Notes under the pieces: model-generated | Database searches by the model: none | What the model was told of the DNA's origin: nothing | Seen by the model: only the letters and a program-made list of their open reading frames with translations | NCBI GenBank assembly: GCA_022578965.1 | Contig: MU400508.1 | Coordinates: 62,001 to 126,000, forward strand | Source of the DNA: Xylaria sp. FL1777 | Taxonomy: Eukaryota; Ascomycota; Sordariomycetes; Xylariales; Xylariaceae | Direction: 5' to 3' | DNA length: 64,000 nt | In this document: positions 32,443 to 45,400 of the stretch, one piece after another | How positions within the stretch are numbered: the stretch's first letter is position 1 | Layout: every line of letters starts with the position of its first letter | Translations under genes and position numbers: made by a program

Positions 32443-33514
32443 GATTATCGTGGTTAGTTGATTTCATTTTCCGAATGTGTCAAAAGGAGGCATTATCCCA
32501 ATTGACAACTGCCTACGAATCGCCCTGGGCTACCGAACATTATCAACAAAATACAGTATACCGTGTGCCCCCAAGTTCTTTGTTCGTTTTGAAACCATGT
32601 CTACCAGCTTCTTTGTTCATCGTAACTGATTTCACCTATCTGTGAGAGTATCTTAATCAAACCTGTATGATTCTGTCAGCGATATTTGACAATCCGTAAG
32701 ATGTGACGGTATCGAAATATAGAAATTCAACTGAAATCTCCCACCGAAGCAATCCCGCCACCGAAGGTTGAAAGGTCGTACCTTGCTCATCATTCGTTGA
32801 CTACCACTCCCGATCAGCAACGCGTTAGTTAGCTACGAAGTACACTTAGGTATGCCCAATGTAAGTTTGGTCTCCTCAAAGTACAATCTTGGGGTTGCAA
32901 GGCATTGTGGCTAGCCCCATGCAATGCACCAGCCTCCATCCAAGCAACGTAACGCAACCCTTATTGCGAAGGCTATGTTGGAGACAATCCTCCGTTTCTC
33001 CTATTCGTCGGGTCTTTCGCCAGCCAAGAATTAAAAAGAAACAGAGCAGACCGGTCACCCCCCCGGGAAAAGCAGGGCCTACTGACGGGCTCTGCTCAGG
33101 TCAGCTAGGGTATTGGGGCGGTGAGGAATGCTTGTGGCCCTCCGCATCTTACTGCGTACATACATATCAGTCCACTCTCCCATGGCCTGGCTTTACCATT
33201 GGCTCCCAGATATACAAACGACAGGAACCCATGCCGTATCGTGACAGCTCTGGCTTCAATTGCAACACGATGCGATACCTACTCTATTGAGGCTCAACTG
33301 CCCCTCGCGGCTCTGCTGTCTCTCTGTGATTCTCCCCTCATTTCCTCAGGCTCTCTTTGGTCACAAATGCTGCTAAATAGCCCCCAAGGGGCTATTTAAC
33401 GGTTGCATGTGTACGTTTGAAAATGACCCTTTGCTACACCAAATCAAGGCGTATTCTCCTAGACACCGAGAACATTACTCTTTAAGAGCACATAAGCCAT
33501 CACCCTTCATAACA
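32443..33514. other. Intergenic region with an 11-bp dyad
   Basis: No gene supported across about 1.1 kb between the divergent vWA and 66-residue protein genes. A perfect inverted repeat lies at 33374-33398. Confidence 0.5.
33374..33398. promoter_or_regulatory. Inverted repeat TAAATAGCCCC-N3-GGGGCTATTTA
   Basis: Perfect 11-bp arms (33374-33384 and 33388-33398) about 117 bases upstream of the start codon of the 66-residue protein gene. It may be an operator-like site or an RNA hairpin in the leader. Confidence 0.4.
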
Positions 33515-33833
33515 ATGCCTCAAACTGTTCACATTTCCTCGTATCGGCTGCGCCAGGATAAGCTCGAGCAGTACTTGAAAGAAACCTTCCCAAGTACTAA
33601 GGTTGAAATTACTGTACGTGATCTTTCAGTCCCAACATCCCTGCTTTAGCAAACACGCCGCCTGACTGCGCCCAGATTGGGGACGGCACGTATGACGTTG
33701 AACTACCCAACGGACTTACCCAGGTAAATTGAAACGTTCTACCAAGTGTGACTGCACCTAGCCTAATGTTTGCTGGTAGAGTCAATACGACAAGATTGAC
33801 GGTCTAAGGGATAAGAGGCGAAGTCCAGACTAA
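33515..33833 (+). CDS. Small conserved-looking protein of 66 residues, three exons
   Basis: Reconstructed from splice signals: exons 33515-33613, 33676-33723 and 33780-33833, all joined in phase 0 (33, 16 and 17 codons). Each intron has a GT donor (GTACGT, GTAAAT) and AG acceptor and each would break the frame if kept. The product starts MPQTVHISSYRLRQDKLEQY and continues through KVEIT|IGDGTYDVELPNGLTQ|SQYDKIDGL to a basic end DKRRSPD. The pattern (strand, amphipathic helix, beta hairpin) suggests a compact alpha-beta fold. I do not recognise a family. No signal peptide or membrane segment is visible. It sits between the vWA and CorA-like genes in the island and may be part of the same system. 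Confidence is moderate because the gene is so short, but three consistent splice joins are hard to get by chance. Confidence 0.55.
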
Positions 33834-34468
33834 GTAAGAGACAACATCACATAATGGAGAGCCGACAATGTGCGCGAGAGGGGTTTGAATGTAGTAGTTG
33901 GTGATCGCGGGCTTGCCATCTTTATTTACAGTGAGACAATGGGGCTTAGACAGAGTGCCAAGTCTCTATCAAGGCACACTAATCTAGAGTGTATTGAAAA
34001 TGCAATTTCATCTTCGCCTATAGTACCGGTATTTATTTACTTATTTTACTTATTTTCTGCACTAGTTACTTGTGTACTGCTCTCTGATGCTACGTAAGAT
34101 CTACTAACTCAAGTAGCAGTGGTTTGTCCTAGCACGCTCTGCCGTGCCCGGTTGCATGTGTGAACGCCGACGCCCATGTGGTTTGGTTGAGTTTCAAATA
34201 GGTTGGTGATAAACAACAGCGCCACTGCAAGGCGCCTGAAAGTGTGCCTTAAGGGCGATTGTGATTGTCCTCTTGGGCTTTCTACAGATCCGAACCAGCA
34301 AGGACTGCACACCGTCCAATATCAGTAAGCAACGACAACGCATTTAAAGGATAATTTATGCTCGCCATGTTCTCCTTCTTCGTGTGGTATCTACGCAGGT
34401 AATCGACCTACTCTTCTATAGTCTATCCTCTTAAGACCAACCAACATCACACCCCATAACACTATACA
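33834..34468. other. Intergenic region, nothing recognised
   Basis: About 630 bases between two genes on the same strand. No repeat, dyad or gene of note; the last part is the upstream region of the CorA-like gene. Confidence 0.5.
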
Positions 34469-36699
34469 ATGGGTGTTAATACATTTGACCTTTTGCTTGA
34501 TGCATGCGCGGAGCCAAACTCTTACCCCACCAAACTCTTGCGATCTGAACTGTTTCCATACGCTCTTCGCAGATACAATGACCTCATTGCCGACCGAGCA
34601 CCCAGGGTATTCAGCGGAGATTCGGAATCGGAATACTGGAAAATCCGATTTTGGGATTGTTTTGATGGTCAACGAGGTTTGTGTTCTCCCTTCTGGAACC
34701 TCATCCTTGGGACTCTGCTAATTCCTTTAAAGGTTTTCCGGCGACACCGCATTTCTGTAATTCAATCGGACAGCTACATGAATACTTGCCAGAGGCCAAC
34801 CGCAAGGATCCCAAATGCCGTCATATGTGAGTCTAGTCGTCTGCAACATGATCTAGTTTGCGCGTGTCGGCCCGTAGTCTAAATCCCAATATACTGACAT
34901 GGGTACTATATTAGATTTATTCGGGCACCGCATTCCCGGGCCCCTCTAGACTGCTCGCGAGAGATGCTCTCGCTTGTGTTCACGTTCCATCAGGTTATGG
35001 CTCAGTTCTTGAATGTAGTTCTGTTCTTTGGAACATTTCCAGGGCTCAATGTGCCTACTGCATTTCACCATTGTGTCTTTCGCCATGAACGCTTTGTCGA
35101 GCCCGACAACGCCTCTCGATTCAGTATCCCGCAGTTGGGTCGTTCCGGAATGGAAATTAAACACTGTTATAATCTGTGGGCTGTCGAAAAATCCGACTCA
35201 ACGCACGGAAAGAGAGCCCCGTGGGAAATTCGACAAGCTGGCTTATATCATTCACTCGATATTCTCAACGGCAAGGCTACCTGGGTTCATGTTAAGGCAA
35301 ATAAACTCTTAGAGAGCCGCATCATGGAAGCTTACAGCTCTGCCGAATTTAGTCAAACCGGCAATCTACAGACTGTGCAAGGGTCGTTGTCCGCCACTCT
35401 CCTGACTCATCTCATCACTTTCGAATGGTGCGGTGAGAACTGGCGTCAATATCTGAATTATTGGGAGTGTGAACTCGAAAGTATATTGACTACGATTAGA
35501 AATGCTCCTATACACAAGGTTGAAAAAGTACTGGTCGACGTGCAATCCAACATAGCTGACATTCTGGGCTCCCCTGTACAACAGACACCAATTGCCGCAG
35601 CTACTCGGATAGGCACAATGAGTAGCCGACTTACGGGTTGGAAGTCTCCAGGAACTAGCACTTTCGTTGGCAATTCACCAAATTCACTACAATCAAGTTT
35701 CGTCGAGAAACAATCATCAAACGAACAAAGCCTCAGCCTGCAGTCACCTGTCACCCAAGGTGGTCAAGCCGAGCCAGAGAATGACCCATTTCAGATATTT
35801 GAAGAATTCAAGTTTAAAGATCTTCAGCATCTTCATTACATAGGATCCAAACTTCATGAGGCTGATATGATACTGAAGCTGGACGGTGACGTACTTCTTG
35901 GGGTCATGCAGTACTTTAAAAACTTTGTAAATGATTCGCAAACGCCAAAAATCTTGAGAGATGAGTGTCAAGCAGCCTTGTCCAAGTTTGTACAGCGTAC
36001 GAACGGCATAGTGCGAGAGCTCGAGGCCGAAAGAACACGGATTTCAACTTTGATTACTTTACTCAACGACGGGAAAGCTCTGGTAAGCAGCAGTCCTATT
36101 ATTGTACCTGTAAATCTAACACGATGCAGTTCGATGCAATTACACAGTTCCGCAACATCGAGCTGAATCGGTTATCATCGGCAAGGATGGAAATGATGAC
36201 AAAAGACATGCATCAATCTACGCTACAGATGGAGGCTATAGCGGGCAAGACGGAGAAGGAAACCTCATCGATGCACATCATCACATTAGTGACGCTATTA
36301 TTTCTCCCAGGAACATTCGTTGCAGTAAGATATGCCTTGCCGAAAATACGCAAGGAAGTTAACAGGCATCTAACTACTAACAATCAGACATTTCTCGGCG
36401 CCGGTTTCTACCAGTGGCCGAACAGCGATGATGCTAGCCAGATTCCCAACTACCCGGTGTGGAGGTCCGAGTTTTTTTGGTTATTCGCGAAGATCAGTTT
36501 TCCACTCATGGCACTGACCCTTGTGTTCTGGGCATGGCCTTATGTTTTTAGACGGATATCACAGCGAAAACCTTATCGGTTAACCTTACGGAAATGGAGA
36601 TGTAGCATTACAAGGCGTAGGGTGCGAGATGAGGAGGCGCAGATATCCTCGAATGATGCTCGTGGCAGTGCTGGCTTTCTGCCTAAGTGGCAGACATAG
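34469..36699 (+). CDS. CorA-like Mg2+ transporter-domain membrane protein
   Basis: Four exons, 34469-34676, 34733-34826, 34915-36082 and 36130-36699, give 679 residues. The joins DGQR|GFPATPH, CRHI|FIRAPHSR and DGKAL|FDAITQ restore the order seen in ascomycete CorA-like proteins: an N-terminal domain, an APLDCSREMLSLVFTFHQVM segment, LGRSGMEIKHCYNLW, a long cytosolic helical part with coiled coil, then two C-terminal membrane helices, IITLVTLLFLPGTFVAVRY and the stretch starting FFWLFAKISFPLMAL. The GMN motif that marks true CorA channels is replaced by LPGTF, as in this fungal group, so ion transport is not assured. Such proteins are common and variable in ascomycetes and often sit near HET or NLR genes. 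The Ser/Gln-rich section at about residues 340-410 is an insert. It belongs to the 30.7-40.1 kb island. Confidence 0.83.
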
Positions 36700-37327
36700 T
36701 TCTTTAGCTGTAGTTCATGCATTTCTGATTTTCTTATCTTGCATGCGGGGCAAAATACTACGTAGAAATACCCCTCAACTCCAAGGTACTGGTGTGTCTA
36801 TCATTGGACATAGTCGGACTCTCTGCCTAGTCTGCTGACTGTCTGCCTTATTGAGAACATCTAGTCTAGCTGTATTGGTAGGACCTACATAAACAGCTAC
36901 CTATTGCCATAAGGCAACTTATAAGAATGGTGGACGCGGACAACATCGATTGCCCCTGGCTGATTAATCCAACGATATATCCCTAAAGGAATGGTGTGTA
37001 GTCTTCTTCTGTCCCTTTTTGTCCGGCTGCATGCTTTTTGCGTCTATTATATAACTCGGATGTTCTAACACGTCCCAAGCCTTGGCTGGTGTCCAGCGTC
37101 GATACTCTGTACGAACTATCGAGAAATTCTTCTTTATTCAGATATGTCGTATTGTCCGCCCAGCTCGTTCCTAGCGATAATACGCCCGCCAATAGAGGGA
37201 ATTCCCTGGGGATTCCCCCTAGACCATCAGTCTCTTACTATATAGGATTTATTCATCTCTGTCTTCCTTCCCTTCTATTGGCCCTCCTGCCTTTCGCCAA
37301 ATACTGGCCGTTGCAACTGAAAACGAG
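36700..37327. other. Intergenic region, nothing recognised
   Basis: About 630 bases between the CorA-like and kinase-vWA genes, same strand. No element of note; pyrimidine-rich DNA (CTTCCTTCCCTTCTATTGG) precedes the kinase start. Confidence 0.5.
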
Positions 37328-40117
37328 ATGGCCGCGTCTACGCGTCAACAAGTTTGGCAGGTCTGCCGAACATTCAAGGACTGGGTGCAGCAAAACGTCG
37401 AACAGGGCATAGATGGAGAAGGTAGAGAAATGGACTATATCTCTTGTTCTAAACTTAAAGAATTTTGGACAGCTGACCGTATTGGGACGATTCTTGGCGC
37501 CTATGACAAAGACGTCGATATTGACGTGATTCAATCTCGTTTCGTACAGGTCGTCTCAATCCTTACGTATATCACAGATGACAGTCAAAGATGGACTGAA
37601 TATCTCCTAGACTTTTATAGAACCGACATTGACGATCATTCTTTACCCTTACCTACCCCCGACGCTACGGTACATCGAATTCCAGCCCCATTCTATGATG
37701 ATTCTGATGGTCCACAAGCGTGGGCGCATTTCTCGAGACACCAATGGAAATTTCTACCACTCAACTTCAAACCAAAAGAGGGAATAATAGATCGAGTACA
37801 CCCTCCGAGGACTCTCGACCCACGTTATATCATCCCAGTTACTATTGAAGAAGATCTGTCACAGAGATCTGGGAGAAGCGCACGAGTCGTAAAGGCCCAC
37901 CCACATGAAGCCAGTGGGCTACCACCCGTGTGTTGCGTTCTCTGCCATCTTTGCTTTATGAATGATTTGCTGACTTCGCTCTGCGGTTACATTAGGAACC
38001 TATCGCTCTCAAAATATACGATAGAGGTCGTTGCAAAGACGAATTCATGAAAGAACGATCTACCTACAATACTATCCGAAACATGAGGCGGACAGCTACG
38101 ATCGACGTATCGAAATACTTCCTCCGATACCATGGGTGTTACATACAAGGGGAGTCATGTGTTCTTCTGATCGAATATGCGAACCAAGGAAGTCTATTGG
38201 ATCTCTTTCGTAAGAACTGGTATTTGCCACGTAGGATAGAAGAAGCACAAGAGCTTTGGAGCGAGCTGGGTCATCTGTTCAAGGGGCTGGCCCTTTTACA
38301 CCACGGAGGCAAGAACAACTCTAGCATCCACCAGGACATAAAGCCGGCCAATATATTTGTTTCAGAAATCGACTCAAATGGTAACAGACATCTCTGCTTT
38401 AAATTTGGGGACTTTGGTACATCCAGTGTTACCCCCATTAACGAAAATGGAGATACGACTGGCTTCGATAATGGAGGGACACATATGTACTCAGCCCCTG
38501 AACTTTGCCGGATCGATCCAGAAGTTCAGATGGCAGATCGCATCACTTGGCAAGCAGACATATGGTCTTTCGGATGTGTTCTGTTGGACTGCGGCGTGTG
38601 GATGGCGATGCATGAGCGGGGACGAAGAGAATTTCTGAGAGAAAGAGTCGAAGAGACTCGCAGTCTCAAGCAGAAATCGTTGAGCAGAGCAGGATACGAC
38701 GGAGCCTTCCACGATGGTGAACAGGTTTTGTCTTCCGTCCATAACAAAGTCGAGGAAATCTGGCGACTTGACAGCCCAGTGGCGCGATTAGTTGGCCATA
38801 TGATGGGGTTCATTAAGAAAGAAATGCTCCTACCAGATGTCGTGGAGCGGCTCAATGCGCAACAATTGCAAGCGCGCTTTCAAGATGCTGTCAATAGTCC
38901 GACGAGCCCACCGTCCCCGGCCTTGCATAGAGTACCATCGCAGTTCAGTCACTACTCAAAAACACCGCGTAGAACTTCGACGGGTCTCACGTGCGGTACT
39001 GTTGTTAATGGTGTCGGGAGTATCGGGAGAGAGGAAGCACACGGAAGTTCTCAAAAAACTGCATCGTGGATTCCAGAGCCTCGGGTCCCTAATGGCAGCG
39101 CTGCCAGCCAGATATCTTGGCAGTCTGTACCACTTCGAAGCTTCACAGTGCTTCATCAAGAAGCACCGCTCCCATCAGCTTCGTCTTTGAATCAGCCTAC
39201 ACCCTGCGAACCAGGGCAGCAGTCCCTTGTCGACTTGTCTAGCAACGTAGCCGCAACTTCAAGAACTGCTTCATCCTCTACTCGACACGAGGATCCGCAA
39301 GACACTATCAATAGTGTCCTCGAATGGATTCCAAAGCGCAAGGCTCGTCAAGAACATATGCTAAACTGGCTAGAGCAACCCCTTAAACGGCAGCGTGGTC
39401 GCGATCAGGTAAGCAGAATTGTATTGTCATCCAATCATACAGAAGACCTGGAAACTTACCCCTCATTAGTGCTTTATTTTCGACAATTCGGCATCTATGG
39501 CTCCCCATTGGGGCGACGTAAAACGGACCGCTGATGCCCTAACCTACATTCTAAAAGATGTTGATCCGGATGGCTTTGAAATTCACATGACTAACTACGG
39601 CGACCATCTCAAGCGCAACAAAAGGAATGGGCTGTTCGGCAACTTTGGGTACCTTGACCAGCACCGGCCTCGACCAGACCTGGGCGTCTGTGCGATGGAG
39701 ACTGTTCTATCCAACATCCTCGGGGGCGTTGTGAAAAAGGCTTTAGCCCCAAGCTCGAGATTCGACCGCCTAAGATCTCGCCAGATTCGGGGCGTCAGCG
39801 TTTACGTCTTCACCAACGGAGTTTGGGAGGATCGACGTAGCCGCGACGGGTCGTCGCCTGGGGAAGCAGGCGGCGTCGAGAATGCGATCAAAACCGCTGT
39901 TAAAAGTCTTCAGGATGCAAACCGTATGAGACCGTTCCTCTCGATCCAATTCATTAGTTTCGGTGACGACCCCGAGGGGAGGAGGAGGATGCGCTGGCTT
40001 GACGATGGCATCAAAACCATAACAAACGGCTGGGACATCGTTGACACAACGCATCACACCGAAAGTGTCTCGAAGATGATCATCGGAGCCACCAGTGCTT
40101 CGGTGGATGACGGCTAG
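37328..40117 (+). CDS. Protein kinase fused to a C-terminal vWA domain
   Basis: Three exons, 37328-37927, 37996-39408 and 39470-40117, phase 0 joins, 886 residues. Residues 1-200 form an uncharacterised helical N-terminal region. The kinase domain spans about 175-500: a weak glycine loop (QRSGRSARVVKA), the VAIK-like lysine in PIALKIY (Lys206, formed only after splicing GLPP|EPIALK), catalytic IHQDIKPAN (Asp314; HQD instead of HRD), metal-binding DFG (Asp339) and YSAPEL. A Ser/Pro/Thr-rich linker (about 500-665) follows. Exon 3 encodes a vWA domain with the MIDAS motif in CFIFDNSASM (Asp676, Ser678, Ser680). So a probably active Ser/Thr kinase is tied to a metal-dependent protein-binding module. 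Function is unknown; kinase-vWA pairs are known from bacterial TerY-type phosphorylation triads, which is only an analogy. It closes the accessory island. Confidence 0.85.
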
Positions 40118-42453
40118 TATCCCGACGCCACGATGAAAGAACCAATCGGGACATACCTAGTAGATAGACTGTATCAGGCACACCTCAATACTGATGCATG
40201 GGTAGAGCGCTGCCATCCCCGCACTTAGATTCAGCGAAGGAACAATAAGCGGCTGTCATTTTTCCTGCGCGCCTTTTCTTTTTCAATGCGACGCGCATTG
40301 TAGAATGTACTTTGGCGGACCACTGCTAAACCGGAACTCATGCAGATGTCCACAGCTCATGTGAGTCAAATATAGCTGATTGATTTGTAGGCGTACTCGC
40401 TGACGTGGACTCGCAGATATCATATGGTTGCTCAACTATTAGTGACGTCTGAGGTGGCTTGGAGGCGATGAGGCAGGGAGATAAGAAATGACCAACATGG
40501 GCAAGCAGTTATTGGCCGAGGGTATTGGGCCATGTATCATTAGCGATGGAAACTTTCTGCTTATATGTACTATGTATATGTCACATCATGATGCAAGCTC
40601 ATCGAGTAACTGATATCTAAACGCCAAAATCATGTAAGAAACTGGTAGTTCATCAGAGCCTACCTTCTCGCTAAGGATACCTACCACCTTTTCTAACATC
40701 AAGAATGAGAGGAGTTAAGACATGAACTATAATTAAATGCGATATTAGGAATAGAAAATGTTGTGCGGTTTGGCATTGCAATACCAGCACCACGAGTGAA
40801 TGCCGATAGTATGTCACAACATACGTAACGGCAGATACCTCAAGTTTCTAGATAAGTAAGCAGCCACTGATTCATAAAGAAGGAAGAACTTCACATCCAT
40901 TACATAATATATCGAATATGTGGGCATACGTAGATCCAATACTTCTGTCACCAACGGCTAAGGCTGAAGGAGTAACCAATTGAGTTACGGCTATATATTA
41001 GCATCGGAAACCCATTCGCTGCTGTAAGATACCCACACAACATCACAATTCATATGTACTCACTTAGCCTGGCTTTTTCTGCGTGCGTTTGATGCACCAA
41101 GCTGGAAGATCTGCTGCCAAGATGCTACTGAATTGCCGTACAAGGTAATGAAGTGGTGGATCTGTGGTTGAGGGGTTCACGGTCTAGACTATACTAGACA
41201 TTGCCTGCAGACGCCTGCCAGCCAGCCTCCTTCACCAAGGCTGGACTATACCAGCGGTTCAGTCAAGAGCTCATATTGTGTCGTTACTGCTTGCTTTCTT
41301 GTATGTGTTTAAATCATCGGTTTGAGACTACTTAAATTGCTAGCACAAATCCGTCTCAAGAAACGAATCCAGGTCATCTCATACCCACACTAGATTGCAA
41401 CATTGCTCGTAATGAGTATATGCTTCATTATATAGCCTTGACTTCCGATAGATTTTCATGAACTAGTCTAGGTACAATTGTACGAATGAATCCTGTGATA
41501 TGTTGTGCAGCATCAGTCGGACTAGTTTGACAGCATCGGGGCCCTCAGAAGCAAAAAGGGGGCACCGTGGCTTTACAACTTCGTAAACTAACTGGGAGGA
41601 ATGTATGGTCTTAAATTCTGTTGAAAATCTGACAATTCACAGAGAACAAAGGCGCTTGGCACATATCTTGGAAGCTAACATCACTCCACATAGACCAATA
41701 ATGTATAGCCAGCGGCGAAACATGTTGCGCGGAGGGGGCATTTGTTCACTTATCATTTTTTCAGACACGTACACACACGGGTCAAATGATCTTGAATTGG
41801 GAAAGTTCATGTGAGATACATATTATCATCGATCTGGTACCACCACACCAGCTCACGATTAGACCAGCTCCTTGACAAACCGGAACTTAAGTGCTACTGC
41901 GGACAGTAACCAGTGTACGAGACCAAACATCTTTACTGGATACCACATTAAGAACAAGATTAGCATCTCCGAGGAGAGAAGATCTACGATTAACGCATCC
42001 AAAGGAGCTCATACATGATCGGTGCGTTGGAGGAGATCAGGTCCATGATCATGTGTGGTGATACGGACTCGGGTGTTGAGGTGACTCAGGTGTAATAGTA
42101 GTTGCCGCTGGATGCGACACCGAACGCTGCACGTAACTTTCAGTGACTTATACTATGATATGATTATGTCTCTGATACACCTGGGCAACAATATGGTCTC
42201 AGTTCGACACCTCACCCCGCATTAGTTAAGACGCACGTTGAACCACAACTCTACTTGAGTGGATAATGAGGGTAATTAGTGTCTATAGTGGCGGGCTGAG
42301 TATCAAGCTCCCTAGATGTTAGCACGAGAAGGGGTGGTAATTTAGGATGATAGAGTATATACACCTACCTATATCAATAGGACGGATGCCCGATGATTCA
42401 GTCTCGACTTGCTCGATCATCTCAAAGCAAGCAATTTGAATACAAGAAACACA
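40118..42453. other. Intergenic region, 2.3 kb, no gene seen
   Basis: The only open frame above 60 codons (41605-41814) has no features. DNA is AT-rich and unstructured. The end is the upstream region of the DyP-glycyl radical enzyme gene; a TATATACA stretch near 42355 could be its TATA box. Confidence 0.5.
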
Positions 42454-45400
42454 ATGGTGAAGAACACGATGGATAAAGCGCTTCGTTCAAGCCTCAGCGC
42501 TGCTCAGCGTGGTCTTCCCATGAGACCCATCTTCGGTTACATCTTAACTGTCTTCCTCAATAAGCATGACGAAGAAACGCAAGAGACTCTTCTTAAGCTT
42601 ATCCAGAAATTAGATAAGGAGATCCTCGACAACTATCCTCATAGCACATTCATCGTCGGTTTTGCCCCGGCGCTCTGGGGTCGATGGACCGGACGGGATA
42701 TTCCGATCTCAAACGAAGTCCTTCAACAAGGCCTCCACTTCAAAGATACCGGCGGGGATTTCCTACTCTATATCAAGGCACCCAGTAAGGAGATCGCAGC
42801 CCAAATCGTATCAACATTCCTCTCGGAGCTCGAAGCGCTCGCGAACCACATTGATCACCTCCCGTTAGGTAAACGTCCCGACGGCAGAGTAATGGGCGGG
42901 AGATATGTAGACCATGTGAGTATAACAGTAGCAACACTTCAGGAATTGTCATTTAATCTGTAGTAGATTACCAACCCCAATGACCCTATCAGCTTGGCCG
43001 AAGACATCCTGATTGACAGTAACGGCCCAGACAAAGGGTCGTCTTTCGGCTTCACCCAGAGATTCGTCTTCGACTGGCCCGACGTCACCTCTCAACCAGG
43101 AGAAGCCCTGAATGCCGTAATTGGGCGGAAACCGGACGGCGAAATCATCTCCCAGCAGCGCTACAAAACCGAAAATGCTCATATCCACCGCGCACATACG
43201 CTGGATGAGAACCTCGACCAGAGAAAACTTCTGCGTCAGGCTCTGCCATATAACGAGAAGAACATACACGCCAGTCGCGAAGAGGGTATCATGTTCGTGG
43301 CCTTCTGCAACGAGCAGCAGCGATTTGAGTCGATCTTAACGAACATGCTAGGCGACAACCCGGAGAGACCCGTCGACCGTCTGATGGACTTCGTCCAAGG
43401 CGAGGGCGGTACTTACTGGTATATTCCATCGGCCCGTGAGCTGCACGTCTCCTCCGTCACGCCTGGAGACGACACGTACGAAGATCCGCACTGGAAGGTT
43501 CGCAGCACCAATGGCTACCTATACTACAACACTCAGGATTACATGCACCAGATGGCCGAGGGGTACTACATCGCCGGCGACCAGCCCAGCGTGCGTGTCC
43601 TGAGTCTCCTGTCGAGATCATTCAATCACTGGCGAGACGGCTGGATGAAGACCGAGAACTTCCCACGCCTGCCGCACCTGAAAGATATTCTCAATATCGT
43701 CAATAGGGAGTCAGTTCCACACTCGATTCTCGAGCGTAAAGGCCTTGCAAACTTTGCCACTCTTGCCCACATTCTTTCTTCGCCAAGCTCCAAGCCCGCA
43801 AAACATGCTGGTTTAGTTCGTATCACTGCCAAGGAGTTGGTTGTCGGCGCTCTCCCCGACTTCACGCTGGGCAGAGGAAAGGAGGTTGTACCTTACCTGG
43901 ATGACGATGAGACTATGGCCGCGTGGCTGAAGTGCCGATTGGATGAGGGGGCGGCCATGGGGCACATCGTTCCTAACTTCCAGACTCTGGTCGACGTCGG
44001 GCTAGCTGGAATGATCGAAGACTTGGACCGACGTGCAGGACAGGAAAAGCCCGGCTCCGAAAAGGCATCCTTCTACATTTCTGCCAGCGACTCTTTTAAA
44101 GGTGTCCAAGTTTACTTTAAGAACTGGGCAGGGATAGCCCGCGGGGCGTACGGGAACACTACCAAACCGGCCGACAAAGCCAACATGAAAGAAGTCTATG
44201 AACGCCTGGACCGCCTCGTGGTTCAACCTCCTGCTAGCTTCCATGACGCTGTACAGCTCATCTTCTCTTTCCACTGCTGTCTTCATCTTGTCGGCGAGCT
44301 CACCGCCTTTGGTCGACTCGACCAGATCCTCTGGCCCTTCCTCGAGAAAGACCTCTCTAAGAACAGTATCACAATCGAGCGTGCCCAAGATATCGTGGAC
44401 TGTCTCTGGATCAAGATCGGAGAGCACGCGTTCGTCAACCGCGCCTTTATCCATGACTACAGAGGCTACGGAACCACATCCGTCAACGGGATCGGCGAAA
44501 ACTTTCATCAGGGTGGCGGCATCAACCAGTGGGTGCAGCAGGTCACCATAGGCGGCTATAAATTCACGGATGATGAAGTCCCACAAGGTGGTTGCAATCC
44601 TGTCACTCTCCTATGCCTGAAGGCCGCGCGCCGCATCCCCGTCAACGCCCCGAGTCTCTCGCTGCGTGTGTACAAGGGTATACCCAAAGAGTATATCGAT
44701 GAAGCCGCAGCGTCGATTCTATCCGGCGGTGCTCACCCCGTCCTCTATAACGACGACAAGCTGTGCGAAGGGCTCTTCCAGTCTGGAGAGGCTATCACCC
44801 GCGCCTGGTCGCGCAATTACGCGGCGGACGGATGCTACGAGCCCATGATGGCAGGGGCTACGCACTTCACGTTCGGCAACGTCGAACCCCTGGCCGCGTT
44901 GGAGCTAGCCCTCAATCAGGGCGCGACTTATGCTGGCGCGGGGCCGGTGCATCTTCGTGGTCTGAAGGAGTCGTATCGCTCCCTTCCAGCATTTAAGATC
45001 ACCAGCTTCTGTCAGCTCAAGAAAATCTTTCTTAAACAGCTCTGCTGGCTCGTTAACCGAAGCTACTATAGTCTCCTGTCCGCCTTTGGTAACTACGAGG
45101 GCATATGCCCCTCACCCCTACTCTCCGCCCTTCTCGATGGGTGTGTTGATTCAGGACTTGATCTGACCTATGGTGGAGCAAAATTCCACATGAGTATGTA
45201 GCTTCCTACCCCCTACCCCCTACCCCCTTCCCCTTTTTTTTATTTTTATTTTTTATTTCTTTCGTTTCTAGTATGGTCGTTGATTTCTAGATAATATTTG
45301 AGAACTTATCTATGATATTGTTTTGCTCTGTTCATCATTATAACCAGTTAAAAGCTAACACCTTTCATAGTTGCACCTATGTGCATCGGCGTAGCCAATA

